NCBI RefSeq assembly: GCF_009832905.1
Contig: NZ_CP047135.1
Location: 3,326,001-3,390,000, forward strand
DNA: 64,000 nt
Reading direction: 5' to 3'
Source of the DNA: Stenotrophomonas sp. 364
Lineage (GTDB): Bacteria; Pseudomonadota; Gammaproteobacteria; Xanthomonadales; Xanthomonadaceae
Shown here: positions 34,959 through 44,459 of the stretch, one piece after another
How positions within the stretch are numbered: position 1 is the first letter of the stretch
How the letters are laid out: every line of letters starts with the position of its first letter
Notes under the pieces: generated by a model
Databases searched by the model: none
Seen by the model: only the letters and a program-made list of their open reading frames with translations
Told to the model about the DNA's origin: nothing
Translations under genes and position numbers: made by a program

Positions 34959-37654
34959 CACGACTGAGGCTCCACGGTAACGTCCGGCGCGCGCGGCGGT
35001 GCCGGCGCGAGGTAGCCCACAACCGTGCACAGCAGGCCGTAGGCGATGAAGGAGGAAATGCCAAGCAGGTTGCCCAGGTGCTGGCGATCGATCAGCACCA
35101 GTTTGGCCAACACGACGCCCATCAGCACCGCGCCCACCAGCCACAGGGTGCGCTGGCCGCGGCGCGAGCCCCACACCCAGCTGATCACGCCGAGCACGCT
35201 CCAGACCAGGGTGAGGCTGGTCTGGGCCAGGGTCGACGACCACAGCGCGTCGTTCCAGGCCACCCCGCCCCAGTGGTGCACGCTGTGCAGGGTGGTGCTG
35301 GTGAGCAGGGCGAAGCCGGCGATGGCCAGCACCGGGACGCGCTGACCGCGCAGCCCGGCCGGTGCCGGTGCCGACCACAGCCATCGCGCCGCCAGTGCCA
35401 GCACGGCCAGCTGCGCCAGTTCCATCGGATTGAGCAGGGGCAGCCACGGCAGCGGTGCGGGCGAGGCCGGTTGGACCAGCAGGCACAGCCAGCTCACGCC
35501 CAGCACACCAAACAGCGTGGCGGTGAGCGCGCTACGCAGGACGTCGAAGCGTGCCCCCAGCGGCATCGCCAACCACGGCCAGCGCAGCAGTGCGGTAGCG
35601 GCGACCAGCAGCCACGGCAGCAGGGCCAGCGCCAGCGACCAGCCCTGCGCCAGCGCGAAGCGATCGGCCAGCCACATGCACGCCAGCGACACGACGCTGG
35701 GCCACAACAACCACCAGCTGAACTGTGCCGCCAGCGCCACCCGGTCCTGCCCACCGCGCAGGCACCACAGGCTGCGCACGCCCAGCAGCGCGAACACGGC
35801 CCAGGCCAGCGCGCCATAGCCGGCGAACGGCTGCTGGTGCACGTCGGCCTGCCACAGCGCCAGCGGGAACGCGGCCAGCAGCATCGCCAGCGTGGTCAGC
35901 ACCAGTGCGCGGGCCGGTGCGCGGCGATGTACTTCGGCCGCCACCCAGGCGCTGAAGGCCACCGCGATCAGCAGGGCATCCGGGCGGCTGTCGCGGTCGA
36001 CGAACCGGCCCACCTCGTGGATCACGCCGCCCAGCCACCACAGCAGGCCCCACAGGTAATACACGATGGCGGGCGAATCCTGGCGTGCGCGCCGGTAGCA
36101 CCACGCCGAAGCGAAGCCGGCCACGGCCAGCAGCAGCCCGCTCATGAAGGTGGGATTGGCGATCGCGGTGGCATCGCTGTGCCAGTAGTCGGCGCCCACC
36201 ACGAACCCGAACGCCGCGCCCAGCTGCAGCAGCGCGCCGGCGATCTGGGGCAGCCACCGCTTCTGGCGCAGGCCCAGCCAGACCAGCCCGGCGCCTTCCA
36301 GCGCGAACACGCTGGCGGTGGCGCGCGCAGACAGGGCCAACGGTACCGCCAGGGTGGCAAAGCCCACGGCCAGCACCGCGTGCGACTGGCCCAATGCGGC
36401 GTAACGCGGACGCCGGATCAGCGCCCAGCCGAGCACCGCGTACAACGCCGCCAGGCCCAGGGCACACAGGGACAGTGCAAGCCGGTCGTCATGCAGCATG
36501 CCTGCCTGCAGCGAGAAGGCGATCAGCGGCGTACCGAACACCAGGCTGCCGTCGACCAGGTCGCGCGTCTCCGCCGGCTGGCGACGGCCATACAGGATCG
36601 GAATCAGCAGGTAGAAGGCGAAGAACAGCAGCAGGAACGGCTCGGTGCTGCTGAACTTGTCGGCGTTGTACTGCAGCACGCCCCACGCGGTGCCGATGCC
36701 GAAAGTGAAAGCAAACCCGAGCAGGTTGAGTACGCGCCACGGGCGCCACCAGGCAATGGCCAGGATCGCCGCATTGAGCACGGCGTAGTACGAGAACAGC
36801 GCCACGTGGTTGCCGCTGCCGGTGGACAGCCAGATCGGCGCCATGAACCCGGCCAGGATGCCCAGCACCGCCAGCGTGCGCGAGTTCTGCACCACGGCCA
36901 GCACGCCCATGCCGGCAATGAGCAGTACGCTCATCGCAAAGGCCGGCAAGGCATCGATCAGGTCGTAGCGCTTGAACGCGGCAAAGATGGTCAGCAGCAG
37001 CACGCCGATCGCCCCGCCCTGCAGCGCCAGCGCAAACAGGCGCCGGCGGTCGCGCTGGACCCAGCCGAATACCAGCCCGCCCAGCGCAGCGGCGGCAATG
37101 GCCGCCAACCTCAGCTCGATCGGTGCGTTCAACCAGCCCTGGTCACTGGCGTACTTGAGCAGCGCGGCGACACCCGCCAGCAGCACCAGCATGCCGATCT
37201 TGACCGGCACATTGCCGTCGGTGAACCAGTGTTTGATGGCCCCCACAATGGGCTCGCCCAGGCCCGGCCCCGAAGGCGACGGCGGCGTGCTGGGGGCCGG
37301 CAGCAGCGGTGGCGGCCGGCTGGGGGGCGCGACAGGCGCCGGAGCGGCCGCCTCGACAGGCGCGGTCGACGCCGTGGCTTCTGGCAGGGACGGCCCGGTT
37401 GCGTTGGCGGGCGGTCCGGCGGCGGCAGCCACCGGTGCGCGGGCCTGGTAGGGCTGGTCGGCCCAATGCACCGAACGCGCCCCGGGCGCTTCGGCGCGTG
37501 CGGGGTCAGCGACATGGGCCGGCCGACCGTCGAACTGCTGCAGTTCCAACGCCGCAACCCGCCGACGCAGGCCGGCGATCATCACCAGCGCCACGATCAG
37601 CAGCACCGGGATCAGCAGCAGCACCACCGCCACCAAGGCAATCAACGCTTCCAT
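34958..37654 (-). CDS. DUF2339-family large polytopic membrane protein
   Basis: 898 residues. One N-terminal helix (3-28) is followed by a Pro/Ala-rich linker (about 40-135) and then more than twenty predicted membrane helices to the C-terminus. The family landmark WFTDGNVPVKIGMLVLLAGVAALLKYASDQGW (in parts, about 143-175) is present. The function is unknown. Its position directly after gap and before DUF3999, inside the glycolytic gene group, may be only genomic proximity. A minimal tail follows the last helix (APAPPRAPDVTVEPQS). Confidence 0.85.
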   Translation of the reverse strand: MEALIALVAVVLLLIPVLLIVALVMIAGLRRRVAALELQQFDGRPAHVADPARAEAPGARSVHWADQPYQARAPVAAAAGPPANATGPSLPEATASTAPVEAAAPAPVAPPSRPPPLLPAPSTPPSPSGPGLGEPIVGAIKHWFTDGNVPVKIGMLVLLAGVAALLKYASDQGWLNAPIELRLAAIAAAALGGLVFGWVQRDRRRLFALALQGGAIGVLLLTIFAAFKRYDLIDALPAFAMSVLLIAGMGVLAVVQNSRTLAVLGILAGFMAPIWLSTGSGNHVALFSYYAVLNAAILAIAWWRPWRVLNLLGFAFTFGIGTAWGVLQYNADKFSSTEPFLLLFFAFYLLIPILYGRRQPAETRDLVDGSLVFGTPLIAFSLQAGMLHDDRLALSLCALGLAALYAVLGWALIRRPRYAALGQSHAVLAVGFATLAVPLALSARATASVFALEGAGLVWLGLRQKRWLPQIAGALLQLGAAFGFVVGADYWHSDATAIANPTFMSGLLLAVAGFASAWCYRRARQDSPAIVYYLWGLLWWLGGVIHEVGRFVDRDSRPDALLIAVAFSAWVAAEVHRRAPARALVLTTLAMLLAAFPLALWQADVHQQPFAGYGALAWAVFALLGVRSLWCLRGGQDRVALAAQFSWWLLWPSVVSLACMWLADRFALAQGWSLALALLPWLLVAATALLRWPWLAMPLGARFDVLRSALTATLFGVLGVSWLCLLVQPASPAPLPWLPLLNPMELAQLAVLALAARWLWSAPAPAGLRGQRVPVLAIAGFALLTSTTLHSVHHWGGVAWNDALWSSTLAQTSLTLVWSVLGVISWVWGSRRGQRTLWLVGAVLMGVVLAKLVLIDRQHLGNLLGISSFIAYGLLCTVVGYLAPAPPRAPDVTVEPQS

Positions 37655-37787
37655 TCCACGCCATCCTCATAGGGAAGCCCCGGCGGCATCCTGCCAACGC
37701 CATGCCGGTGGCACGCGGCCATGCTAATGGATCGGCGGCGGCTGCGGGGCAGGCACCCCCGCGGGCGCCCCGCCTCCTCAAAACGAC

Positions 37788-37812
37788 GAACCCCGGCACG
37801 GGGCCGGGGTTC
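37788..37812 (-). terminator. Terminator of gap
   Basis: GAACCCCGGC (37788-37797) and GCCGGGGTTC (37803-37812) are perfect complements over a 5-base loop. On the minus strand it is followed by GTCGTTTTG, and it is 28 bases after the gap stop codon. Confidence 0.75.
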
Positions 37813-37839
37813 GCAGGTGTTACCGAGGCAGCGCCAGGC

Positions 37840-38895
<1,056 letters not shown>

Positions 38896-38970
38896 TCATT
38901 CTAGCAGGGCCAGACCGGACCCGGCCCCCGGGAGGCAAATGGGAACCGGTTACATGTGGAAATTCCTGGA

Positions 38971-38984
38971 TTGATCCGGATCAA
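38971..38984 (+). promoter_or_regulatory. Perfect FNR/Anr-type binding site upstream of ompW
   Basis: TTGAT-CCGG-ATCAA matches the FNR/Anr consensus (TTGATN4ATCAA) exactly and is fully palindromic. Its centre is 66 bases before the ompW ATG. OmpW is a known oxygen-responsive FNR/ArcA target in enterobacteria, so anaerobic activation is likely. Confidence 0.75.
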
Positions 38985-39043
38985 GGCGCGGTGGGCCCGG
39001 GACGGGAAAACTGGCCCCATTCCACCCGCAACGAGACACCCTC

Positions 39044-39673
39044 ATGCGCAACACCTCCCCCCTCCTGCTGTCCGCCCTGGCCGCCGCACTTGCGCTGGCT
39101 GCCGCCCCGGCCATGGCCCAGTCCAAGGGCGACTGGACGATCGGTGCCGGCGTGCACCAGGTCGCCCCGAAGTCCAACAACGGCTCGCTGGCCGGCGGCA
39201 CGCTGAAGGTGGACGTCGACAACGACGTCAAGCCGACCATCACCGGTGAGTACTTCATTGCCGACAATCTGGGCATCGAGATCCTGGCCGCGCTGCCGTT
39301 CAAGCACGACATCAACATCGCCGGCCTGGGCAACGTGGGCAGCACCAAGCACCTGCCGCCGGTGGTGTCACTGCAATACCACTTCAACAGCAAGGGCAAG
39401 GTGTCCCCGTTCGTGGGCGCCGGCATCAACTACACCACGTTCTTCAGCGAGAAGACCAGCGGCGCGCTGGCCGGCAGCAAGCTGAAGATGGACGACTCCT
39501 GGGGCCTGGCGGCGCACGCCGGTCTGGATTTCGCGATCAACGACAAGGGCTCGCTTCGCGTCGATGTGCGTTGGATGGACATCGACAGCAAGGTGAAGCT
39601 CGACGGCGAGAAGATCGGCACCGTCAACATCGACCCGCTGGCCTACGGCGTGTCCTACGTGTTCAAGTTCTGA
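39044..39673 (+). CDS. ompW: Outer-membrane protein OmpW
   Basis: 209 residues. A signal peptide (1-25, ending AMA before Gln) leads into an eight-stranded barrel. Family landmarks are the DWTIGAGVHQVAPKSN start, FIADNLGIEILAALPFKHDI (in parts), LPPVVSLQYHF and PFVGAGINYTTFF. The C-terminus is Phe-Lys-Phe. OmpW forms a small hydrophobic channel and responds to redox and stress. A strong terminator follows. Confidence 0.95.
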   Translation: MRNTSPLLLSALAAALALAAAPAMAQSKGDWTIGAGVHQVAPKSNNGSLAGGTLKVDVDNDVKPTITGEYFIADNLGIEILAALPFKHDINIAGLGNVGSTKHLPPVVSLQYHFNSKGKVSPFVGAGINYTTFFSEKTSGALAGSKLKMDDSWGLAAHAGLDFAINDKGSLRVDVRWMDIDSKVKLDGEKIGTVNIDPLAYGVSYVFKF

Positions 39674-39721
39674 TCGGCGGATCGGGACTGACAAGCGCAA
39701 CACCCCTCGCAGCAAGCGTTT

Positions 39722-39750
39722 ATCCCCGGCCTCGGCCGGGGATTTTTTTT
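39722..39750 (+). terminator. Rho-independent terminator of ompW
   Basis: ATCCCCGGC (39722-39730) and GCCGGGGAT (39735-39743) form a perfect stem over a 4-base loop, followed by eight T residues. Confidence 0.93.
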
Positions 39751-39819
39751 GGCTTTTCTCCCGTTTGCGCAATAGCTACCAGAACCAGAGCGGCGAGTGC
39801 ATGCCTGTACGTGCGTGGT

Positions 39820-39919
39820 CAGGTGCGGGTGGAGGGGCGGGACACGCCGCAAGTACGTCCTTGTAGGCTCCGCCACCGCATCCATGCGGTGGAGGGTCCC
39901 GCCCCTCCACCCGCACCTG
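39820..39919 (+). repeat. Core-plus-variable-arms inverted-repeat element, copy 2
   Basis: Outer arms 39820-39843 and 39896-39919 are perfect 24-base complements ending GGGAC and GTCCC. The core is ACGCCGCAAGTACGTCCTTG, TAGGCTC, then the hairpin CCACCGCAT-CC-ATGCGGTGG (39873-39892). The element and the REP at 40080 are all that is seen in the gene-free stretch 39751-40100. Confidence 0.8.
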
Positions 39920-40079
39920 CCCTTGGACACGCTATCGGCATGCAAAGAAGTGCAGAGCCGCTCGTTGGGCGCCCTTGGCTCTCTCCTAGGCCACCAGCCA
40001 AGTGTCGAGGGCCGGGGTGCAAGCAGGGTCAGTCTTCTGCCTCTCGCGCATTTGGGAAGGACCTTTTGGGGATCGAAAG

Positions 40080-40105
40080 GCAGCCACCCATGGGGTGGCT
40101 CTACC
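40080..40105 (-). repeat. GTAG-type REP overlapping the 3' end of the racemase gene
   Basis: On the minus strand it reads GTAGAGCCACCCCATGGGTGG followed by CTGC. The TAG of its GTAG head (40101-40103) is the stop codon of the racemase gene. Confidence 0.75.
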
Positions 40106-40802
40106 GCGGTGCAAGAAGATGCCGGGCTGCGGCCTGCGCATGCAGCGCTGCCGTGTCGAACAGCGGCACGGTGGCATCCTCGTCGCCTACCAGCAGCATG
40201 ATCTCGGTGCAGCCCAGGATGATCGCCTGCGCGCCGCGGTCGACCAGCCGCTGCATCACCGCCCGGTACACCGCGCGCGATGAATCCAGCACTCGCCCCT
40301 GCACCAGTTCCTCGTAAATGATCCGGTGCACCTGCGCACGGTCGTCGGCGTCGGGCACCAGGACTTCCAGCCCGTGCCGCTGCGCCAGCCGCACCCGGTA
40401 GAAATCCTGCTCCATGGTAAAGGCCGTGCCGAGCAAGCCCACCCGCGCAAGCCCCAGCGCGCCGATCGCCTCCCCCACCGGATCGGCGATGTGCAGCAAC
40501 GGCACTTCCACGGCTGCCTGCACCTCGTCGGCCATCAGGTGCATCGTGTTGGTGCAGATCACCAGCGCCGTTGCCCCGGCCCCTTGCAGCCGACGCGCAA
40601 CATCGACCATTGCCGCCGTGGCGGCGGCCCAGTCGCCCGCCCGCTGCATCGCCTCGATATCGGCGAAGTCGAACGACCACAGCAGCATGCGCGCCGAGTG
40701 CATGCCACCCAAGGCATCGCGTACCTGCTCATTGATCATCCGGTAGTAGTGCGCCGAACTTTCCCAGCTCATCCCGCCGATCAGGCCCAAGACCTTCTGC
40801 AC
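40101..40802 (-). CDS. Aspartate/glutamate racemase-family protein (YgeA-like)
   Basis: 233 residues from a GTG at 40802 with GGGAG upstream. The opening VLGLIGGMSWESSAHYY and the two catalytic cysteines in VICTNTMH (Cys83) and ILGCTEI are intact, which argues for active two-base racemisation of aspartate, glutamate or a related amino acid. The stop codon is supplied by a REP element. It is divergent from the S1/P1 nuclease gene with about 100 bases between them. Confidence 0.9.
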   Translation of the reverse strand: MQKVLGLIGGMSWESSAHYYRMINEQVRDALGGMHSARMLLWSFDFADIEAMQRAGDWAAATAAMVDVARRLQGAGATALVICTNTMHLMADEVQAAVEVPLLHIADPVGEAIGALGLARVGLLGTAFTMEQDFYRVRLAQRHGLEVLVPDADDRAQVHRIIYEELVQGRVLDSSRAVYRAVMQRLVDRGAQAIILGCTEIMLLVGDEDATVPLFDTAALHAQAAARHLLAPR

Positions 40803-40906
40803 TGCCGCTGCTCCCGTGGTCGTCCAGGCCCCAGCCTATCGCCCGCGCGCGCCGCCAGCCAGATCCGGCCAAGCCGCCCCGCAGGCAGCCCGCTAGAATG
40901 AGGCCG

Positions 40907-41722
40907 ATGAAGATCGCCTCCCTGATTCCGGCCACGGCCCTCGCCCTGGCCCTCACCCTTGTTTCCACCGATGCCCTGGCCTGGGGCGCACAAGGCCACC
41001 GCCTGGTCGCCCGCGTGGCCGAAACGCGCCTCACGCCGGCGGCCCAGGCCGAAGTGAACCGCCTGCTCGCCAGCGAGCCCGACCCGACCCTGCACGCCAT
41101 CGCCCCCTGGGCGGACCAGCTGCGCGCCAAGGACCCGGGCCTGGGCAAACGCTCGGCGCGCTGGCATTACGTCAACATCGGCGAAGACAACTGCCATTAC
41201 GAGGTGCAGAAGCACTGCAAGGGCGGCAACTGCATTGTCGAGGCGTTGAAGGTGCAGACCGCGATCCTCGGCGACCGCAGCAAGAGCGATGCCGAGCGCG
41301 CCCAGGCGCTGAAGTTCGTGGTGCATTTCACCGGCGACATCCACCAGCCCATGCATGCCGGTTACGGCCACGACAAGGGCGGCAACGACTTCCAGGTGCA
41401 GTTCAACAACCGCGGCACCAACCTGCACTCGCTATGGGACAGCGGCATGCTCAACGAGCTCAAGCTCGATGACGACCAGTACCTCAAACGCCTGATGGCC
41501 CTGCCCGCACCCAAGCTGGGCAAGCGCTCGAGCATCAACACCGACGCGGTGCAGTGGGCCGAGGCCAGCTGCCGCATCGCCATTGCACCTGGCGTTTACC
41601 CGGGCAAGCGTACGCTTGCGCCGGAGTATGCCGCGACCTACCGCCCGGTTGCGGAACAGGAGCTGCGCCTGGCCGGCGAACGCCTGGCCGTGCTGCTCAA
41701 CGCCACGCTGGGCAAACGCTGA
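40907..41722 (+). CDS. Secreted S1/P1-family zinc nuclease
   Basis: 271 residues from the ATG at 40907, which is preceded by GAGG; an ATG at 40898 in the same frame is possible. The signal peptide (1-25) ends ALA, leaving Trp26 as the new N-terminus, the zinc-binding Trp of P1/S1 enzymes. Further ligands are in GAQGHR (His31), WAD, WHYVN, HFTGDIHQP and GGND. The family degrades single-stranded DNA and RNA extracellularly or in the periplasm, yielding 5' nucleotides. The MBL hydrolase gene begins nine bases after its stop, so the two may be co-transcribed. Confidence 0.93.
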   Translation: MKIASLIPATALALALTLVSTDALAWGAQGHRLVARVAETRLTPAAQAEVNRLLASEPDPTLHAIAPWADQLRAKDPGLGKRSARWHYVNIGEDNCHYEVQKHCKGGNCIVEALKVQTAILGDRSKSDAERAQALKFVVHFTGDIHQPMHAGYGHDKGGNDFQVQFNNRGTNLHSLWDSGMLNELKLDDDQYLKRLMALPAPKLGKRSSINTDAVQWAEASCRIAIAPGVYPGKRTLAPEYAATYRPVAEQELRLAGERLAVLLNATLGKR

Positions 41723-41731
41723 GGAACCCCC

Positions 41732-42538
41732 ATGTCACTGCACGTCGCCAGTTTCTTCCACCCCGACAGCCACACCTTCAGCTACGTGGTGCATGATCCG
41801 GCGACGTTGCAGGCTGCGGTGATCGATCCGGTGCTGGACTACGACCCGGACACCGACGCGCTCGGTTCCGGGCCGCTGCAGCCGCTGCTTGCCCACGTGC
41901 AGGACAACGCGCTGCAGGTGCACTGGCTGCTGGAAACCCACGCCCATGCCGACCACGTCAGTGCCGGCCGCTGGCTCAGGCAGCAGTGGCCACAAGCCAC
42001 GTTGGCGATGGGCGACGGGATCGTGCAGGTGCAGAAGACCTTCGCGCCGCGTTACGCGCTGGACGTGGCGACCGACGGGTCGCAGTTCGACCACCTGTTC
42101 GCCGATGGCGAGCATTTCGCACTGGGCGGCATCGATGCCGAGGTGATCGCGGTGCCCGGCCACACCAGCGACAGCGTGGCCTACCGCATCGGCGACGCGC
42201 TGTTCACCGGGGACTCGCTGTTCATGCCCGATGGCGGCACCGCCCGCTGCGATTTCCCCGGTGGCGATGCGGCGCAGCTGTACCGGTCGATCCAGCGCCT
42301 GCTGGCGCTCCCCGACGCCACCCGCGTGTTCATCTGCCATGACTACGGCCCCGGTGGGCGTGCGGTGGCCAACCAGACCACCATCGGCGAACAGCGCGCG
42401 CGCAACATCCACCTGCGCGATGGGGTCAGCGAAGCCGACTTCGTCGCCACCCGACAGGCACGCGACGCGACGCTGGCCGAACCGAAGCTGATGCATCCCT
42501 CGGTGAAGGCCAACATCCAGGGCGGCCCACCAAAGTAG
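41732..42538 (+). CDS. MBL-fold hydrolase, persulfide dioxygenase/Blh-like
   Basis: 268 residues with GAGGA before the ATG. The metal motif THAHADHVS (about residues 70-78), VPGHTSDS, FTGDSLF and the later ICHDY supply the His/Asp ligands. The ETHE1-like features (a single Fe site, CDFPGG near 165 and long spacing to HDY) suggest a persulfide dioxygenase or beta-lactamase-like hydrolase (Blh) and not glyoxalase II. The stop codon TAG is part of a GTAG repeat. No rhodanese or BigR-type regulator is alongside, so sulfide detoxification is an inference. Confidence 0.82.
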   Translation: MSLHVASFFHPDSHTFSYVVHDPATLQAAVIDPVLDYDPDTDALGSGPLQPLLAHVQDNALQVHWLLETHAHADHVSAGRWLRQQWPQATLAMGDGIVQVQKTFAPRYALDVATDGSQFDHLFADGEHFALGGIDAEVIAVPGHTSDSVAYRIGDALFTGDSLFMPDGGTARCDFPGGDAAQLYRSIQRLLALPDATRVFICHDYGPGGRAVANQTTIGEQRARNIHLRDGVSEADFVATRQARDATLAEPKLMHPSVKANIQGGPPK

Positions 42539-42636
42539 AGCGGGGCTCTGCCCCGCTGCCTCATTGCGTCACGTAGAGCGGGGCTCTGCCCCGCTGCCTT
42601 CCTCTGCCGCCGCGCAGCCACCCATGGGGTGGCTCT
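42535..42636. repeat. Three GTAG-type REP elements, the first forming the stop codon of the MBL gene
   Basis: GTAGAGCGGGGCTCTGCCCC begins at 42535 and again at 42573, direct copies 38 bases apart. An inverted GCAGCCACCCATGGGGTGG copy lies at 42614-42636. Positions 42536-42538 of the first are the TAG stop of the MBL hydrolase. Confidence 0.8.
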
Positions 42637-42660
42637 CCCCCCTGTGGGTATCGCGTAGCG

Positions 42661-43236
42661 TTACCGCCCCTGGCGGTGAACGGTCTGTTTGCCTTTCACG
42701 ATCTCGAAGGTGAAGGCATACAGCAGGCTCACCGGCACCGGGTCGACGCGTTCGGCGCCGGTGCAGTCGCTACGGTCCCCCGGCACGTGACCCGCAGGGT
42801 AGTGGCACACCGCCGCGGGCGAGTAACGCCACTGCGCCACCGCGGCCTGTGCCGCTTCCACCAACGGCGCGTTCTCGGGCATGCCGCCGGCCTTGCATTC
42901 GGCCCGGTCAAGCAGCGCCAGGCTGCGCTCCACCCGGCCCTCGGCATCCACCACCACCTGCAGGCAGACCATCGTGGGCGCCAACTCACGGCGGGGATCG
43001 CGGTCGCCCAACACCGGGTCGGGGGCGGCGTACAGCTGCGGCATCCGGTACCCCTGGCTGGACTGCAGCTGATACGGCTGCACCGCGCCCGCCCCGCCAT
43101 CGCCATCACTCCGCAGGCGCTGCAGGTTCACGTTCTCCGTGCGGGTGTCCACCGTGTCTGTCGTGGTCAGCGGCTGATGAGCGGCACAGCCGCTCACCAG
43201 CAGTGTGAGCGTCACCGCCCGCAGTCCCTGCTTCAC
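42661..43236 (-). CDS. Lipoprotein of unknown function with a TonB-C-like end
   Basis: 191 residues from a GTG at 43236 that overlaps the M56 gene's stop by four bases (GTGA). The lipobox LVSGC makes Cys17 the lipidation site. A variable, Gln/Ser-rich region (to about 75) precedes a compact domain with VCLQVVVDAEGRVERSLALLD (in parts) and AAQAAVAQWRYSPA. This resembles the energy-transducer C-terminal fold of the upstream M56 protein. Extra Cys residues (CKAGG, VCHYP, DCTG) could form disulfides. It is the third gene of the blaI-M56 operon. Confidence 0.72.
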   Translation of the reverse strand: MKQGLRAVTLTLLVSGCAAHQPLTTTDTVDTRTENVNLQRLRSDGDGGAGAVQPYQLQSSQGYRMPQLYAAPDPVLGDRDPRRELAPTMVCLQVVVDAEGRVERSLALLDRAECKAGGMPENAPLVEAAQAAVAQWRYSPAAVCHYPAGHVPGDRSDCTGAERVDPVPVSLLYAFTFEIVKGKQTVHRQGR

Positions 43237-44459
43237 TGTGTCGGGCCCGACGCATTCAATTCAAACGTCATCGGAATCTTCAACGCCGAGGCAACGGCGG
43301 TTCCATTCCGACGCGCCGGCGCGAAAGTCCATTCTTTCGCCGCCGCCACCGAGGCCGCGTCGAACACGCCGGCCGGGGTTGAACTGAGGACGCGGACATT
43401 GCCCACCTTGCCGCTCGCATCCACCTCCACGCGCAGCACGACCTTGCCGGAAAGCCCCTGGTCAAAGGCCGCTTTGGGATAGGTCGGCGGCGCCGTGGTG
43501 AGAGCCTCGGCATCCACGTCGCCCGCGGCGGCATTGGCCAGCGCGGCGGGCTCGGCGCTGGTCGACGGCCCCGCGCCTGCGCCGCCCTGGCTGGCCCACG
43601 CCACCGTTCCCATCCCCACGCACAGCCCCATCACCAGCACCTGCCCGGTCATCCACGGCAGTGCGTTCCGCTTGTGTTCCTTCAACATGGCAATTCGCTC
43701 CTTCAACATCGGTTGGCTGCGCCAATGGCAGGCCATCGGTGCAACCGGGTGAACCAACTGCGCCTTGAGCAGCGCGTTGGCGTAGAGCCGGCGCAGGGCC
43801 GGATGCGGGTCGACCGTGCGTGCGTCGCAGGCCAGCTCCTGGTCACGCAGGAACCGGCGCGCCGCCCACGGCAGCAGCGGATGGAACCAGAACACGCAGC
43901 GCAGCAGGGCCAGCACGGCATTGGCCCAGGGATCGCCATGGCGGCGATGGCTGCGTTCGTGCTGCAGAATCAGATGCTGTTCGGCCGGGCTGAAATCCGC
44001 CTCGAACGCCGGGCCAACCACGATGCGCGGTGCCCACAGCCCCACCAACGCCGGCAGGCCGGGGTCGGCGCTGGCCTGCCAGGTGCCGTCGGCGCGCGGC
44101 CGCAACGTGCCCATGGCCCGCTCGAAGCGGCGTTGCGCGCGCCAGCTTGCACCGCCCATGCCCAGTGCCCCCAGTGCCCACGCCAGCAGCAGCAACCACG
44201 GCCACACCGGCGCGGCGGGCACCACGACCGGGGCGGTCCAGGCGACGGCGGCGGCCAGCACCGGCAATGCATCGACCATCGGCCCCATCGGCAACGGCAG
44301 GTGCAGCGCCACCAGCAGTACCGGCACGCACCACCAACTGCGATACACCAGCGCCGCCCCACCCAAGGCCAGTAACAGCGGTCGCACCGCGGCCAGCAGC
44401 ACCACCGTGATCGCCAGCCACACACTGGCCTGCAGGAGTGCGTTGAGCGTCTCAGCCAT
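43233..44459 (-). CDS. M56 (BlaR1/MecR1-like) sensor peptidase fused to a TonB C-terminal domain
   Basis: 408 residues. Several membrane helices (about 10-100) are followed by a cytosolic gluzincin domain with HERSH (167-171) and the downstream RDQELACDA segment. A last helix (about 269-290) follows, and then a periplasmic TonB-C domain (about 325-400: PPTYPKAAFDQGLSGKVVLRVEV in parts, and AKEWTFAPA). There is no penicillin-binding sensor domain as in BlaR1. The start overlaps the blaI stop by 8 bases. It likely cleaves or inactivates BlaI in response to an unknown envelope signal. Confidence 0.87.
   Translation of the reverse strand: MAETLNALLQASVWLAITVVLLAAVRPLLLALGGAALVYRSWWCVPVLLVALHLPLPMGPMVDALPVLAAAVAWTAPVVVPAAPVWPWLLLLAWALGALGMGGASWRAQRRFERAMGTLRPRADGTWQASADPGLPALVGLWAPRIVVGPAFEADFSPAEQHLILQHERSHRRHGDPWANAVLALLRCVFWFHPLLPWAARRFLRDQELACDARTVDPHPALRRLYANALLKAQLVHPVAPMACHWRSQPMLKERIAMLKEHKRNALPWMTGQVLVMGLCVGMGTVAWASQGGAGAGPSTSAEPAALANAAAGDVDAEALTTAPPTYPKAAFDQGLSGKVVLRVEVDASGKVGNVRVLSSTPAGVFDAASVAAAKEWTFAPARRNGTAVASALKIPMTFELNASGPTQ

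Noticed and set aside
34829..37672. Plus-strand open frame (over 900 codons) opposite the DUF2339 gene
   Set aside because: The composition is Gln/His/Arg/Ala low-complexity. The minus-strand frame is a polytopic membrane protein with a coupled partner gene.
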